NCBI RefSeq assembly: GCF_040712315.1
Contig: NC_134024.1
Span: 1,054,001-1,118,000 of the forward strand
Source of the DNA: Castanea sativa
Lineage: Eukaryota; Streptophyta; Magnoliopsida; Fagales; Fagaceae
DNA length: 64,000 bases
Direction of reading: 5' to 3'
The translations under genes were made by a program, and so were the position numbers. Under the pieces are notes generated by a model. That model saw only the letters and a program-made list of their open reading frames with translations. It was not told where the DNA came from and ran no database searches. The stretch's first letter is position 1. Every line of letters begins with the position of its first letter. Below, piece after piece: positions 22,514-33,698 of the stretch.

Positions 22514-25500
22514 ATGGCTATCACAGTCCCAAACCTAATCAAAGAAAGAAAATTCCCATTCATATTGACCCTCTCAGTACTACTCCTCTGCTTCGCATTC
22601 CTGATCTTCACCAACACCAAATCAAATCCTTACCTTCTCTTTTCTACTTCCACCGCCTCCGCCTCGGCAAAACGACGGCGTCTCTGCCGCCGCTGCTGTT
22701 GCGGTGATCAATGCGGATCCGAATTCCCCTCGTATTGATTGGAAGCTGTGTAAAGGTACCGTGGCCGTTGATTTCATACCGTGTTTGGATAATTTCAAGG
22801 CGTTGAAGGCGCGGAGACATATGGAGCACCGTGAACGCCATTGCCCCGACCCGAACCCGCGTTGCTTGGTTCCTCTTCCTTCGGGTTATCGGATCCCTCT
22901 TCCGTGGCCTAAGAGCAGAGACATGGTAAGGTGAGACTTTTTTTTTTTTCCGTCGTTTTTTTACCCCCTTTAAAACGACTGCGTTTTCGTACCTGAATTG
23001 CATTGCATGCCATATTCGATGCTTAGGGAAGAGTTTAATTTTGAAGCTATAGAGTATAAAGATCGATCTTGATGAATTTGGAAAAGCTTAATTTTTTTTT
23101 TTTTTTGAAGCTTTCAGTTTCTGCATTGACTACGAGTTTGAACCATTACTTATAATTTGATAAATTATCCATTGTCTCAAAAGCTTAATCTATTAGGAAA
23201 TAGTGAATTGCTTTTTTGTTTTTGCCAATTGTATTGAAAATTTTATTTGTTAAAGCTAATTTGCTAGAGCAAAATATACTGGTCCTTTAAAGGAAATCTG
23301 GTTTACCGAGACGAGTGATGAGGCATTCTTTTGAAATGGAATTTAGCAGACTTTACTATTTGGTGGCAAATGATTCAATTATAAGCAAATTTTCATTGGA
23401 AACTGAAATGATTTTCATTATGCGAGCTAATTTTATGGAGCAAAAAATAAGGAATGAAAATACATCACTTGTGGTTATTATATCTAAATTGAATTTTGTA
23501 ATGACAACTAGTCTAGTTGATCAATGGTAGACTGAATTACAGAATTTCTTGTTCGGATTTAATAAGAATGATGATGCATTCTTTTGTTTTTTATTCCCAG
23601 GTATGGTATAATAATGTCCCTCACCCAAAGCTTGTTGAGTACAAGAAGTACCAAAACTGGGTGCGTAAGTCTGGCGATTTCCTTGTTTTCCCTGGAGGTG
23701 GCACTCAATTCAAGGATGGAGTTATTAGCTACGTTGAATTTATAGAAAGGGTATACAATTTTACTGCTTTAAGTTTAAAAGCTTATGAATTTTGCCAGCT
23801 AAATTAGTATCTATTTATTTCTTCTCCATCTTGAATATGTGAAGATAGAAACAAACTATGCAAGTGGTAGTGATAAGATTTTTGCAAAAGTCCAGTGCAA
23901 AACAAGGATATTTGGCTCTCTTTTGGAGGATTGACCCTTCATTTATGTCTTACTCGTCAATGTACGAATAAAAATCATTTGTCCTATTCTTATTGTTCCA
24001 CATTATGCTCCATTATCTGCAGTATGCCATGTGTGTGTGATTCTTTTGTCCCATTTTTAACTTTGGTTACTTTATGAGAAGGAAAAAAGAAGGAATGTAT
24101 AGCAAGCTGCGATTGATGGAGCATAAAATGAAACTCTCATAGTAGGATAGATTATATTTATATATTAAAACTGAATCTGTTATGATTGGAATTAATGGAA
24201 TTTTTCTTGAAGACTATTGAATGAATTTTTTTATCTATTGTGTTACTCTAGACTTTACTAATTGTTGAATGGGGGAGGCACATCCGGGTTATATTAGATG
24301 TTGGTTGTGGTGTTGCTAGTTTTGGTGGCTATTTACTGGACAAAAATGTTATTACCATGTCATTTGCTCCAAAGGATGAGCATGAAGCTCAGATACAGTT
24401 TGCTCTTAAACGAGGAATTCCCGCTACTCTGTCAGTCATTGGAACAAAAAAGCTGACATTTCCAGACAATGCATATGATTTGATTCATTGTGCACGATGC
24501 AGGGTTCACTGGGATGCAGATGGTACTTTGTGCAACTGTTTTTCGCTTTTAATTCTGAAGTACTATTTTGTATTCATTGACTGTGTTTTGCTTCTTTGGT
24601 TGTAAATATTAGGTGGGAAACCATTATTGGAACTCAACAGAATTCTTAGGCCTGGTGGCTTTTTTGTGTGGTCTGCTACACCAGTCTATCGTGACAATGA
24701 AAGAGATCAGAATATATGGAAGGGTTTGTGTTTTTTGACCTTTTTAAGATTTACCAATATGAGATATAGAAAAACTTGAATAGGTGTCTGGTTGATCAAA
24801 CTTAGACATTCTCATTTAATGATTCTTGCAGCTATGGTGGCTTTGACCAAATCAATTTTCTGGAAAGTTGTGGCTAGGACAATTGATTCATCTGGAATTG
24901 GGCTTGTAATATACCAAAAGCCTGTCTCACCTTCCTGCTATGAAAAACGAAAAAATAAAATTACCCACCAATATGTGATCAGAAAGATGGGAAAAAAAGT
25001 TCATGGTATATTTCCAGAGCATATTCTCTCCATCACATTAACATTGCTGCAGCTATTTTTAATGCTATTGGCGCATTGCCTGAGAATCAATCTTTAGAAT
25101 ACTATTCAAAAAAATTTCTGTATTTGTGCTAATCTTTTCTATATTTCTGTGGTAGGTATGTGCCTCTCAGTCATTGTCTTTCTTTGCTTCCAGTTGATAG
25201 TATGGGTAACTTGTTCAGCTGGCCCGTGCCCTGGCCCAAGAGGCTTAGTAGTAAACCTCCAAGCCTATCAACTGAATCAGGTGCTGTAGAAATGTTCTAT
25301 GAGGACACAAAACATTGGTCTGACCTTGTATCGGATGTTTATTTGAATGACCTTGCCATAAATTGGTCGAGTGTGAGGAATGTGATGGATATGAATGCTC
25401 ACTATGGAGGGTAAAGTATACAAAGTTAGCAATATGTTAACTCCATTTTTCTTCATTTTTGTTTGTTTTGTTAGTTAATCATTAGTCTCTAGCTTTTCCC

Positions 25501-26314
25501 TTACTCTCAGTGTTCTCTCTCCTTAAATGTGAAGATGCAAGGGGAGGGCTCTATATTTTAATAGCTGGACTTAAAAATAATCTATTCTTTTTTTCTTCTC
25601 TGACTTCTATTCTGCAAGGAGTAAATGGCATACTGCAGGATCACCCCTCATCTATTCTTTAAACCGAATGTGATTTTGTTTTTTTTTCAGATTTGCTGCA
25701 GCACTTATTGATCTACCTGTTAGGGCAACGAATGTCATCCCCATTGATGTACCAGATACTCTGTCTATTATATTTGACAGAGGGTTGATTGGAATCTATC
25801 ACGACTGGTGCGAGTCTTTAAACACCTATCCTCGAACTTATGATCTACTGCATTCCAGATTTCTCTTCAGAAATCTTACACAAAGGTAGAACAACGATTT
25901 GGTTCACTGCCCTTTTAACCTATGGCGATTGCTACCCCATAACCAATATGGGAATTGTTTTATGAATGGAAATAGAAATATGAAAATTGTGTTTCTCTAT
26001 TTGGCTCAAATAAATTTTTACCCCAAAAAAGAAAAGAAACGCTAAACCTAAATCAATATTTTTCAGTTCGACTTTATTTGGTGATCTGAGATATTTGCTA
26101 TTTTTCCAGATGTGATGTCTTAGATGAAATCGTTGAGATGGATCGCATCCTGAGACCAGGTGGATATATTGTGGTTCAGGACAACATGGAAATTATTAAT
26201 AAGCTTAGTCCTATCTTGCATTCACTTCATTGGTCACTAACACTGTATAAGGATCAGTTTCTCGTTGGTAAGAAAGGTTTCTGGCGTCCCACATTTGGAG
26301 AAACTAAATCATGA
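22514..26314 (+). CDS. PMT23: PMT23-type probable methyltransferase (eight exons, two frameshifts)
   Basis: A plant-specific Golgi type II membrane protein of the QUA2/PMT family, SAM-dependent methyltransferases linked to wall polysaccharides. Exons from GT-AG sites: 22514-22925, 23601-23750, 24252-24522, 24613-24723, 24832-25005, 25156-25410, 25691-25885 and 26110-26314 (stop TGA); about 590 residues, the family length. An N-terminal membrane anchor (FPFILTLSVLLLCFAFLIF) is followed by IDWKLC, RHMEHRERHCP, PHPKLVEYKK, VFPGGGTQF, SAM motif LDVGCGVASFGG, HCARCRVHW, LRPGGFF, NVMDMNAHYGG, YHDWCESLNTYPRTYDLLH, RILRPGGY and GFWRP. Two single-base shifts break the frame: one in exon 1 between the anchor and NADPNSPRIDW (+1), one in the A-rich run of exon 5 before PPICDQKDG (-1). 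They may be sequence errors or real lesions. The PMT23 subtype is a family-level call. Confidence 0.85.
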
Positions 26315-29300
26315 ATAGAGCTGATCATTTATCACCGTACAATCTTACTTTTAGTTTTATATGTTCTATAGACAACTACAAAGAAAGATAAAAATTAGAA
26401 AAAGAAAAGGAGGATAACACATTCCTTTTACTTTTATTACAAAAGGCTCTTATAGTAACTAAATCTAAATTGATGTCCTTTATTTTTGTCAAAGTGTCAA
26501 TTCAATAGACATGGCATTAATTTGTGGTAGCAATGAAGAGATGATGTGATAGTTGAGATTTTGTGTTCGGATCAGCCTTTTGTTGTTGTATGCAATTCTT
26601 ATATTCATTACTCATGTATAATCTAATTATAATATTAAATAATAATTTTTTTTTGGCGGTAATTATTAAACAGTAATAGTAGTGCGAATGGGTTTTTTTT
26701 TTAATTTTTTTTTATTATCGAATCTTTCCCCTTCCAAGAGTTGGATGCAAGACTGCCTCTCATAAAACTGGGTAAGTAGCACAGAATTGGCACTTAGTAT
26801 TTCTAAGTGTAGATGTTAAAGAAACATTGATTTCAATGAATATGATGAGCTTTGGAGTATCACAGGTGGACCTTTCTTTGGGGATGTTATCACATGTCAA
26901 TTAGCCCATTGTGATGATTCTCTGATGTTCCCCATCTTTTAAACCTTTCTTTCATGAACCTAAACATGAGCAGGTCATTTTTATTAGAACCCATCTCTTC
27001 TCCCTTTTGTGTATGAGAGCTTGTTTCTTAATAAAAAGAAAAGAAAAGTTAGGCACCCATCCCACTCAATGAAATTTTGGTCCTGTAGGAGTTATTGGCC
27101 ATTTCATGTTATGCATAAAACATATATTTTTCATGTCATCATCACGGTGTATTGATGAAATAACTCATGATTATCATATGGATTAAAATAATGTTCAGAG
27201 TCCAAGCTTAACACATTTAATCATTACATGTCTTAATTCATCATGTTTCTTCACGTCATTTTAAAATCTCATTCAAGAAAATGCTTAAACATAAATAAAA
27301 AATATCATCAAAATTCAGCATATTGTGCAAAATTTAGAGTGAAACTAGAACATAAATAAACTAGGTTTAGATGCTTAGATGCATGCACCTTCTTTTTTGC
27401 GAATGGTTTAGTAGCAGATTATCTCTAAAAATTTAGAATAGGTTGCTACCCTTCTTCCCCCCCGGATCAATCCACATATATACGGCTTGCTTTGATGAAA
27501 ATATTATGCGCGTTGATGTTCTTGTTGTTGATTGAACGTAAACAACTCAATACCTTTGGGGTTTGTGGATGGAAAATTCTTGGAATGTCTTCAAAATTGT
27601 TTTAAAAAAGAGAGTTTAATTCAGCAGATGTCTAAAACTTCCAGAACTGGTCTATATAATTTTAAATAAAAAATAATTACAGGTTTATTATTTGATCAAT
27701 AAACTTATTTTTTAAACACAATTTTAGATTACAAAAACTTGAAATTTTAACATTTATTTGATGACATAACAATTGATATTTGATCTTCTTGAAATTTTGC
27801 AAGCATGAGAATATAATAAGAACATGCAATCCGACATTTAGATTTCAAAATTCAAATTCAATATAAAAGATATATAAGGAATTTGTAGGGTTTCTCTTCA
27901 AGTTAATTCGGAGAGAAACTTTATTCACTGAAAAAGTCCCATTCCAAATGACATGAAACTAGCTGAATTTTTCTCTAATCGATTACAAGATCATACAGTT
28001 CATTCTCTCCCTTGCTAATTAAAACCAGAAATGAAGGAAAGGATTGCAAAGACGATTTTTTTTCTTCTGCATCTCTTAGAAATATTTCTAGATAAGCTGC
28101 CAAATTGTCCAACTCTCTTATCTGTCCTAGTATGAGAACAAGTTCCATGCCTTGCCTGACAATAAAAGCTCCATTAATTTTTTTTTTTTCAGATCTACGA
28201 AAACATAAATTAACTTTGGTTGTGCCTCTAACTCTTTGAGGGCTGAGGCACCAAAAAAGTATCAAGGCATTACAAGATGATCACAAAAAGATAATAGAAA
28301 AATGTTAAACAGCACGTAAATGAAAATTTCACTGTCACTCGATATAAAAAAAGTGTAAACAACTTTTGTTATATACCATAGCCGACAAATCCAAGCTTCA
28401 CATTGCTCGGATGGAGCTCTATCGGAAAAGCTCTCCTTTTTATTTTTCAAGATTTTATTCTACTACATTTTTTTTTCTCCCCCTCTCCTTTTTCCTTATA
28501 TAAGCACCACTCTTCTCCACTTTCTCCCTCCAATGTATAAAACTTCTTTTGCACCACAAGATATAAGTGGTGCAAAAGAATTCTCAGCAACTCATTTCAC
28601 AACGCCAAATGGTCCGCATTTACGATGAAAAATCACAAAACATAGAAACTAATTATAAAACACCACAAAGAAAAGCCAATGCCTTGTCCATTCTCAGTCT
28701 ATGTGCATGTGCAATTTCTCAGTGGTTCACTCCTGAAAGGAGTACAGCAAATAATGAGAGAAATTCAGTGTTTAGTTCATAAAGAAGTAAAATGGAAAGA
28801 AAAATTTTCCATGTATCACCAAGTAATGAATTTTTTCTTGTCAATAAGTCTAGTGGAAAAAAAAATTCATTGTTGAGGTGGTAAATGATTAGACTAAAAT
28901 AAAAGTAAAAGGGAAAAAATAAAAAAAGACCAGGATCTTCCCGTACAAGCAAAAGTGAAAAATTTCAGTCCATTCAAGCAAATATCAATAAAACTGCGTT
29001 CCGTTGATATTACATTATATCGTAATATTACATTATTGTAATTTTACGTTAATATAATCTCAATATAAAAATATAACATTACATTATTTAGAAATGTGAT
29101 GAGATTAAGATAATATGATATATTTTGTAATTTTAGATTATAATAATATTAAAAAAAATAAACTAAAAATTTAATATCACGTTATTGTAATGTGCATCAT
29201 GTCAAGCAAAGCAAACACTCCATCAAAACACTGACAATTAAGCGTGATATGTACAGCGTACTGAAAATAACTTGATAGCTAGAACAAAATGTATAAATTC

Positions 29301-29909
29301 ACATAACAACAGTCTGATAATAGGCTGCTATATATAAACTACATGAGTTTGCAGTACATAAGAGTTGCTGTACAATCGTGAAAATTTTCCTACGTCAAAT
29401 GATATCAATTTGCCATAACAAAAAGAAATTCCAAGTTCACTGGTCATCGGCATCATCAGGTTAGGTAGAGATTATAAAAAATAAAGACACAAAAAATGAG
29501 AAAGCTCTCAAAAGTTGTCCAAAAAAAAAAGATAAATCTTTTTCTTTTTTATATTAAATTTTTTTTAAAAATAATTTATTAAAAGATTTTATTAACGTGT
29601 GTTCTAAGGTCTAAGGGTATACAATGGTATACTATTTTAGAAAAAAATTTATCAAAAATTAAAAAAGATATAAATTTTTTTAATTTTCAATAAAAAAAAT
29701 TTTCAAAAATTAAGACTCTTATTAATATATAACCTAGAGTGCACCTAAATTGCATATATTAGTAATTCCTATTTTTAATTATAGATGCTACCAAATCCAA
29801 ATCCGTACACCTTTTATCTCTAAAATGTAAAATTCTACTAGTCTAAGAACCATACCCGTCCGTTCGATTAAATCCACCACCACGTGTACCAAATCCTACC
29901 CCTTGCTTA
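26315..29909. other. Gene-free stretch downstream of the PMT gene
   Basis: No recognised gene. A minus-strand open frame at 28265-27975 (96 residues) shows no family motif and is left unassigned. About 27040-27120 carries an LTR-like phrase also seen at 16560 and 40570. About 27650-27860 is a decayed relative of the MITE at 15272. A perfect 13-bp hairpin sits at about 28545-28578 (TTTTGCACCAC and its complement). 28985-29210 is A/T-rich with palindromic ATTACATTAT words. Confidence 0.4.
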
Positions 29910-30148
29910 CCTGGAATCCACTGCTAACCCACATGTGGAATAGTTTTTTTATTTATTTTTTTGAGAAACTATTGGTGGAGTAGTGAGTCAATGACATTGA
30001 CTAGAATTTAATTTTACAGTCCAATATTGACCAACACTTGCTAGTCCCTGTAAAAAAAAAAACACTCGTTAGTCTCTCCCTCTTTTGTCTATAGGAGTTC
30101 AAGAACTGGAAGTTGATCCATCAAGATCTCCTATATCTCACCTGGTCA

Positions 30149-30212
<64 letters not shown>

Positions 30213-31290
30213 CTTTTTTTTTCTTTTTTCCCCTTAAATCCCTCAGATTTTTTATTCCTGATGTTCTCGCTTTTTCTCTGGTGCTTTTATCAATTGTCCA
30301 CTGATAACCCACATTATTGGAGGAATAGTGAGTAATTAGCATTTAATTTTGCAGTCCAATATTGACCAACACTCTCTAGTCTCTCTCTTGGCCAAAATGG
30401 GCAATTAGCCATAGATGCTGAAGAATATAGTTAGTAGTTAAGGTTTACAAACTATATATTTTACTAGCATCTCGAGTCTTAGAGAGTCGATTTTGGGGCT
30501 ATAAATCGAGTATTTAATGTTTGATTTTTATGGTCTGATTCTGTCCGATGTGGCATTTTTTCCACGTAGCGATTACTTGGAAATCGAGTTTTAGAGACTC
30601 GATTTACAAGCCAAAATTTTTTTTCTCTAAGTCCATCCATTCCCAGAGCAAAACCCACCGCCAAAAAAAAAAAAAAAAAAAAAGCCCACCTGGGTCGCGT
30701 TGCCGGGGCGCACGACCTGGGCGCGCGACCAGGCAGGGTCGTGACCTAGGCGCGCTGCCTGGGCACGCGACCAGGCAGGGTCGCGACCTGGCAGCATGAC
30801 CCAGGTCGCGCGCCCTGGGTGCAGCGCGACCCAGGTCGCGACCTAGGTGGGCCTTTTTTTTTTTTTTTTGGCGGTGGGTTTTGCTCTGGGAATGGATGGA
30901 CTTAGAGAAAAAAAAATTTTGGCTTGTAAATTGAGTCTCTAAGACTCGATTTCCAAGTAATCGCCACGTGGAAAAAATGCTACATCAGACAGAATCAGAC
31001 CATAAAAATCGAGCATTAAAAACTCGATTTATAGCCCCAAAATCGACTCTCTAAGAGTCGAGATGTTACTATTATATATACTTTCAAACCAATGCCTACT
31101 AACTATATTCTTCAGCATCTATGGCTAATTGCCCATTTTGGCCCTCTCTCTTTAGTCCACAGGAGTTCAAGAACTGGACGCTGATCTGTCAAGATCTCCT
31201 AAATCTCATCTGGTCAGTATATTTTCTTTCCCTTAAATCCATCCTAGATTTTTTTTTTCTCCTAGACCTCCTAGAATGTGTGGTTTTTTT
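29910..31290 (+). repeat. Tandem duplication with two copies of an exon-like block
   Basis: About 29915-30300 and about 30293-31290 (minus the inserted element) are diverged tandem copies sharing CAGTCCAATATTGACCAACA, GGAGTTCAAGAACTGG and CAAGATCTCCTA. In both, a 50-nt piece (30095-30144 and 31163-31212) is framed by an AG and a GTCAGTATAT donor-like site. It could be an exon duplicated upstream of the KEN-domain gene, but no transcript evidence exists here. A (TA)n tract of about 46 bp follows in the first copy (30151-30196). Confidence 0.55.
30390..31143. mobile_element. 754-bp near-palindromic (foldback) element with 9-bp target duplication
   Basis: The element starts GGCCAAAATGGGCAATTAGC and ends with its exact inverse, and the two halves stay complementary to the centre near 30767. 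Flanks are CTCTCTCTT on both sides (30381-30389 and 31144-31152), a perfect 9-bp duplication, which suggests a Mutator-like transposase in trans. Outer arms are A/T-rich with a CTCTAAGACTCGA-type motif. The centre (30690-30850) is very GC-rich with repeated GGTCGCGACC words. No ORF. A transcript could form one long hairpin. Confidence 0.8.
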
Positions 31291-31769
31291 ATTATTATAT
31301 ATTTTTCACATAAATTTGTTGAGAGTTTTCAGATAAATGGGAACAGATGAAATGCAAAGATCGTAGAAAGAATTTTCTCAAAAAATAAAATCGTAGAAAG
31401 AAATGAATTACTATAATATACTTTTTCACAATAGAAGTAAAATTGATATTTCACTTATATTTCATTTAATGAATTAATATTCCTCTGGAGAAAATGGAAT
31501 GTGATCGAATTAATGTTCTCTCTTGTTCTTAGTAGAGAATCTTAAATAGGGAAATATATGGAACATTTTTTAAAATTTCTTTTAATTTATTCTGTTTTAT
31601 TCATTTCTCATCTCAAATGGATTTGATATTGATTTTTTATGTTGTAGTTCATGATTAACTAAGAGTTCATGATTAGGATCTTAAAATAGTGATTAATGCT
31701 TAGTGATTAAAATTTTGGTTTGATCTAGCACTGTAGCAGTGGCCATTGGGTAAGCGAAAGAAACAGAAC

Positions 31770-32714
31770 ATGGACGTGCACACGTATAACAATTATGTTG
31801 TTAGACATAATTCCGAAAATCATTTTGTTGTCAATCATAATAAATATGAGACTACGTTGAAGCAGTGGTTGGAGAAGAAAGAAAATCAAAATAATTGGTG
31901 TGATGATTATCGGAAATGGGATGCATATCGCCCAAAGGAGGAGGCTAGAAGAATTATACAGGGCATACTTTGTGCGGTTTATGAGCTTCACTCTCATAAT
32001 GAAATTCATGGTCGTTTGTACCATCTTGAAAATTATGCAATCCAAGATAATGAAGTGGTGATTGGAGGTGATCATAAGGAGAAAAATTATATCTTCCTCA
32101 CGCAAGAAAATTGTGAATTGAAGGAATGTTTTGGTGTTCCCGATAAAACCCAATTGGGTGACAGGCGGGCGGTGTTACATTTGATTTTTCATCTAATCCT
32201 TAAAGTTGACCCAAATGGGACTTTTGGTCGGCAATGGAAGTACCCAGAAGATTTGCAGAATCTAAATGATCTACTTAAAAAACCTAATTTGCTATCCCAT
32301 GAATGGAAACTTATGGTTAATCATCCATCTTTGTGGCATTGGAAGTCAAGATTTGTTTACTTTGATCGTGTTTGGATGTATTTCAAGCAAGCAGGAGATC
32401 CTTCTGAGCTTCGGCGTATAAAAGGTGGATTTAGCAATATTAAACCAGAGGAGGATTGGCAATCAAAAATTCCTCTGGATTCCCCCCTTATTGAAGTGTA
32501 CAATTACAATGGCGAAAATTCTTATGGAAAATCGACAAAAGATCTAATTCGTTATATTAGGAATGTGCGTGCCCATTATAAACAACATGTGCTAAGTAAT
32601 CATGCTGCAGAGTACCACGAGTCACAATATATTGAATTGAAGATTACTGAAGTTTTCAGATCCTTTTTGGTGAAATTGTACTACACAATGTGTTGGAAGG
32701 ATATTGAAATCTAA
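31770..32714 (+). CDS. IRE1/RNase L-like KEN-domain protein with degenerate kinase part
   Basis: An uninterrupted frame of 314 residues from the ATG at 31770 (the frame is open back to 31746). The first 140 residues resemble the late N-lobe and C-lobe of an IRE1-type kinase (IIQGILCAVYELHSHNEIHG), but HRDLKPxN reads HGRLYHLEN, no DFG is visible, and the ATP-loop half is absent. The C-terminal part (about 175-305) resembles the KEN nuclease domain: NHPSLWHWKSRFVYFDRVW, then YGKSTKDLIRYIRNVRAHYK. The Tyr, Arg-Asn and His matching Y1043, R1056, N1057 and H1061 of yeast Ire1 are all present (Y252, R264, N265, H269). No membrane segment or signal peptide is seen. It may be a cytosolic RNase, a regulator, or a 5'-truncated copy. 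An acceptor-like TAGCAG just upstream (about 31734-31739) leaves room for an upstream exon. Confidence 0.65.
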   Translation: MDVHTYNNYVVRHNSENHFVVNHNKYETTLKQWLEKKENQNNWCDDYRKWDAYRPKEEARRIIQGILCAVYELHSHNEIHGRLYHLENYAIQDNEVVIGGDHKEKNYIFLTQENCELKECFGVPDKTQLGDRRAVLHLIFHLILKVDPNGTFGRQWKYPEDLQNLNDLLKKPNLLSHEWKLMVNHPSLWHWKSRFVYFDRVWMYFKQAGDPSELRRIKGGFSNIKPEEDWQSKIPLDSPLIEVYNYNGENSYGKSTKDLIRYIRNVRAHYKQHVLSNHAAEYHESQYIELKITEVFRSFLVKLYYTMCWKDIEI

Positions 32715-33052
32715 AGGCTTAGGCGCTTAGCACTGGTCCTTTTATGTATTGAGAAGGGTTCTTTTCTATGTTGTAGATGACGTTTTGAGTTGTTGGTTAA
32801 CAAGATCCAAATCATGAGTGATATTATTACTACAAAATTTTTATAACTTATTTGGATTTTCGGGCTTGAATGCAGCTGCAATAATATTAAGATTCTTCTA
32901 AAGTTTATCATGTTTGTCATTTACAATATTGTGAATAGCTATATTCATTTATAATATTTAGATTCTTCTACTGTTTAAGGTATGTATTTTTTTAGCTGAT
33001 GCAGTAATGCTTTTGCCCTATGCCCAGGTAAGATGTGTACTTTATTTAGGGA

Positions 33053-33214
33053 TTTTTTTTTAATACAAAATAGAATTTTTACTCTAGCTTCTAATTTAAG
33101 TGTATATATGTGTAAAAAGCTCCATCTTGGAGATTTAAATCCCGGTCCTTACCCCCACACTCCACAAGCATTTATACTTGTGGAGTGACCACTGCACCAA
33201 GGATGTGCGATGGT
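33053..33214 (-). mobile_element. tRNA-derived SINE, copy 2
   Basis: The minus strand reads CCTTGGTGCAGTGGTCACTC, where TGGTGCAGTGG fits the pol III A-box consensus TRGYNNANNGG. Then comes a B-box-like GGGATTTAAATCTCC, a TAAGTGTATATA-type body read in reverse, and a poly(A) tail (T-run at 33053-33061). Confidence 0.65.
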
Positions 33215-33419
33215 AGGAAATAGTTTTTTTTTTTTTTTTATTCTTTCCCTGTGAAAATTTTCCTATATGGTTCCATGACCCACAACCTATTTTGTTTTGT
33301 TTTTTTTTTTTTTTTGATAAGTGAATTGACCGTATTTGTTAAGCGTTAAACTAATACAAGCAATCAAAAGTTGATTTTGATTTTTAATTTTTTAGTTTAG
33401 GAGTAAATGGATGTAATGG

Positions 33420-33420
<1 letters not shown>

Positions 33421-33472
<52 letters not shown>

Positions 33473-33616
33473 CAAGATAAAATTCTACTCTAACCTAATT
33501 TAAGTGTATATGTGTATAAGTCTCCCTCCTAGAGACTTGAACCCCGGCCCTTACTCTTCACACCCCACAAACACTTATATTTGTGGAGTGACCATCGCAT
33601 CAAGGGTGTGCGGTGG
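33421..33616 (-). mobile_element. tRNA-derived SINE, copy 3, with (TA)n at its 3' side
   Basis: The SINE itself covers about 33470-33616. On the minus strand the B-box GGTTCAAGTCTC fits GWTCRANNC exactly, and the body reads TAGGTTAGAGTAGAATTTTA. A (TA)n tract of about 40 bp (33425-33468) lies where the tail should be, so the tail has probably grown into a microsatellite. Confidence 0.65.
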
Positions 33617-33698
33617 TATAGTATATATTTAATGGGCAATATTCTTTGCACAAGTTTTAATGCTATGAAATTTTTTAATGTTTGTGTGAAGCAATTCT

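Noticed and set aside
27975..28265. Minus-strand 96-residue frame with a fairly normal composition
   Set aside because: No motif or neighbouring exon recognised; left as unassigned rather than called a gene.
28545..28578. 13-bp perfect hairpin resembling a bacterial-type terminator
   Set aside because: This is plant nuclear DNA; the hairpin is too short for a microRNA precursor and no transcript unit ends there.
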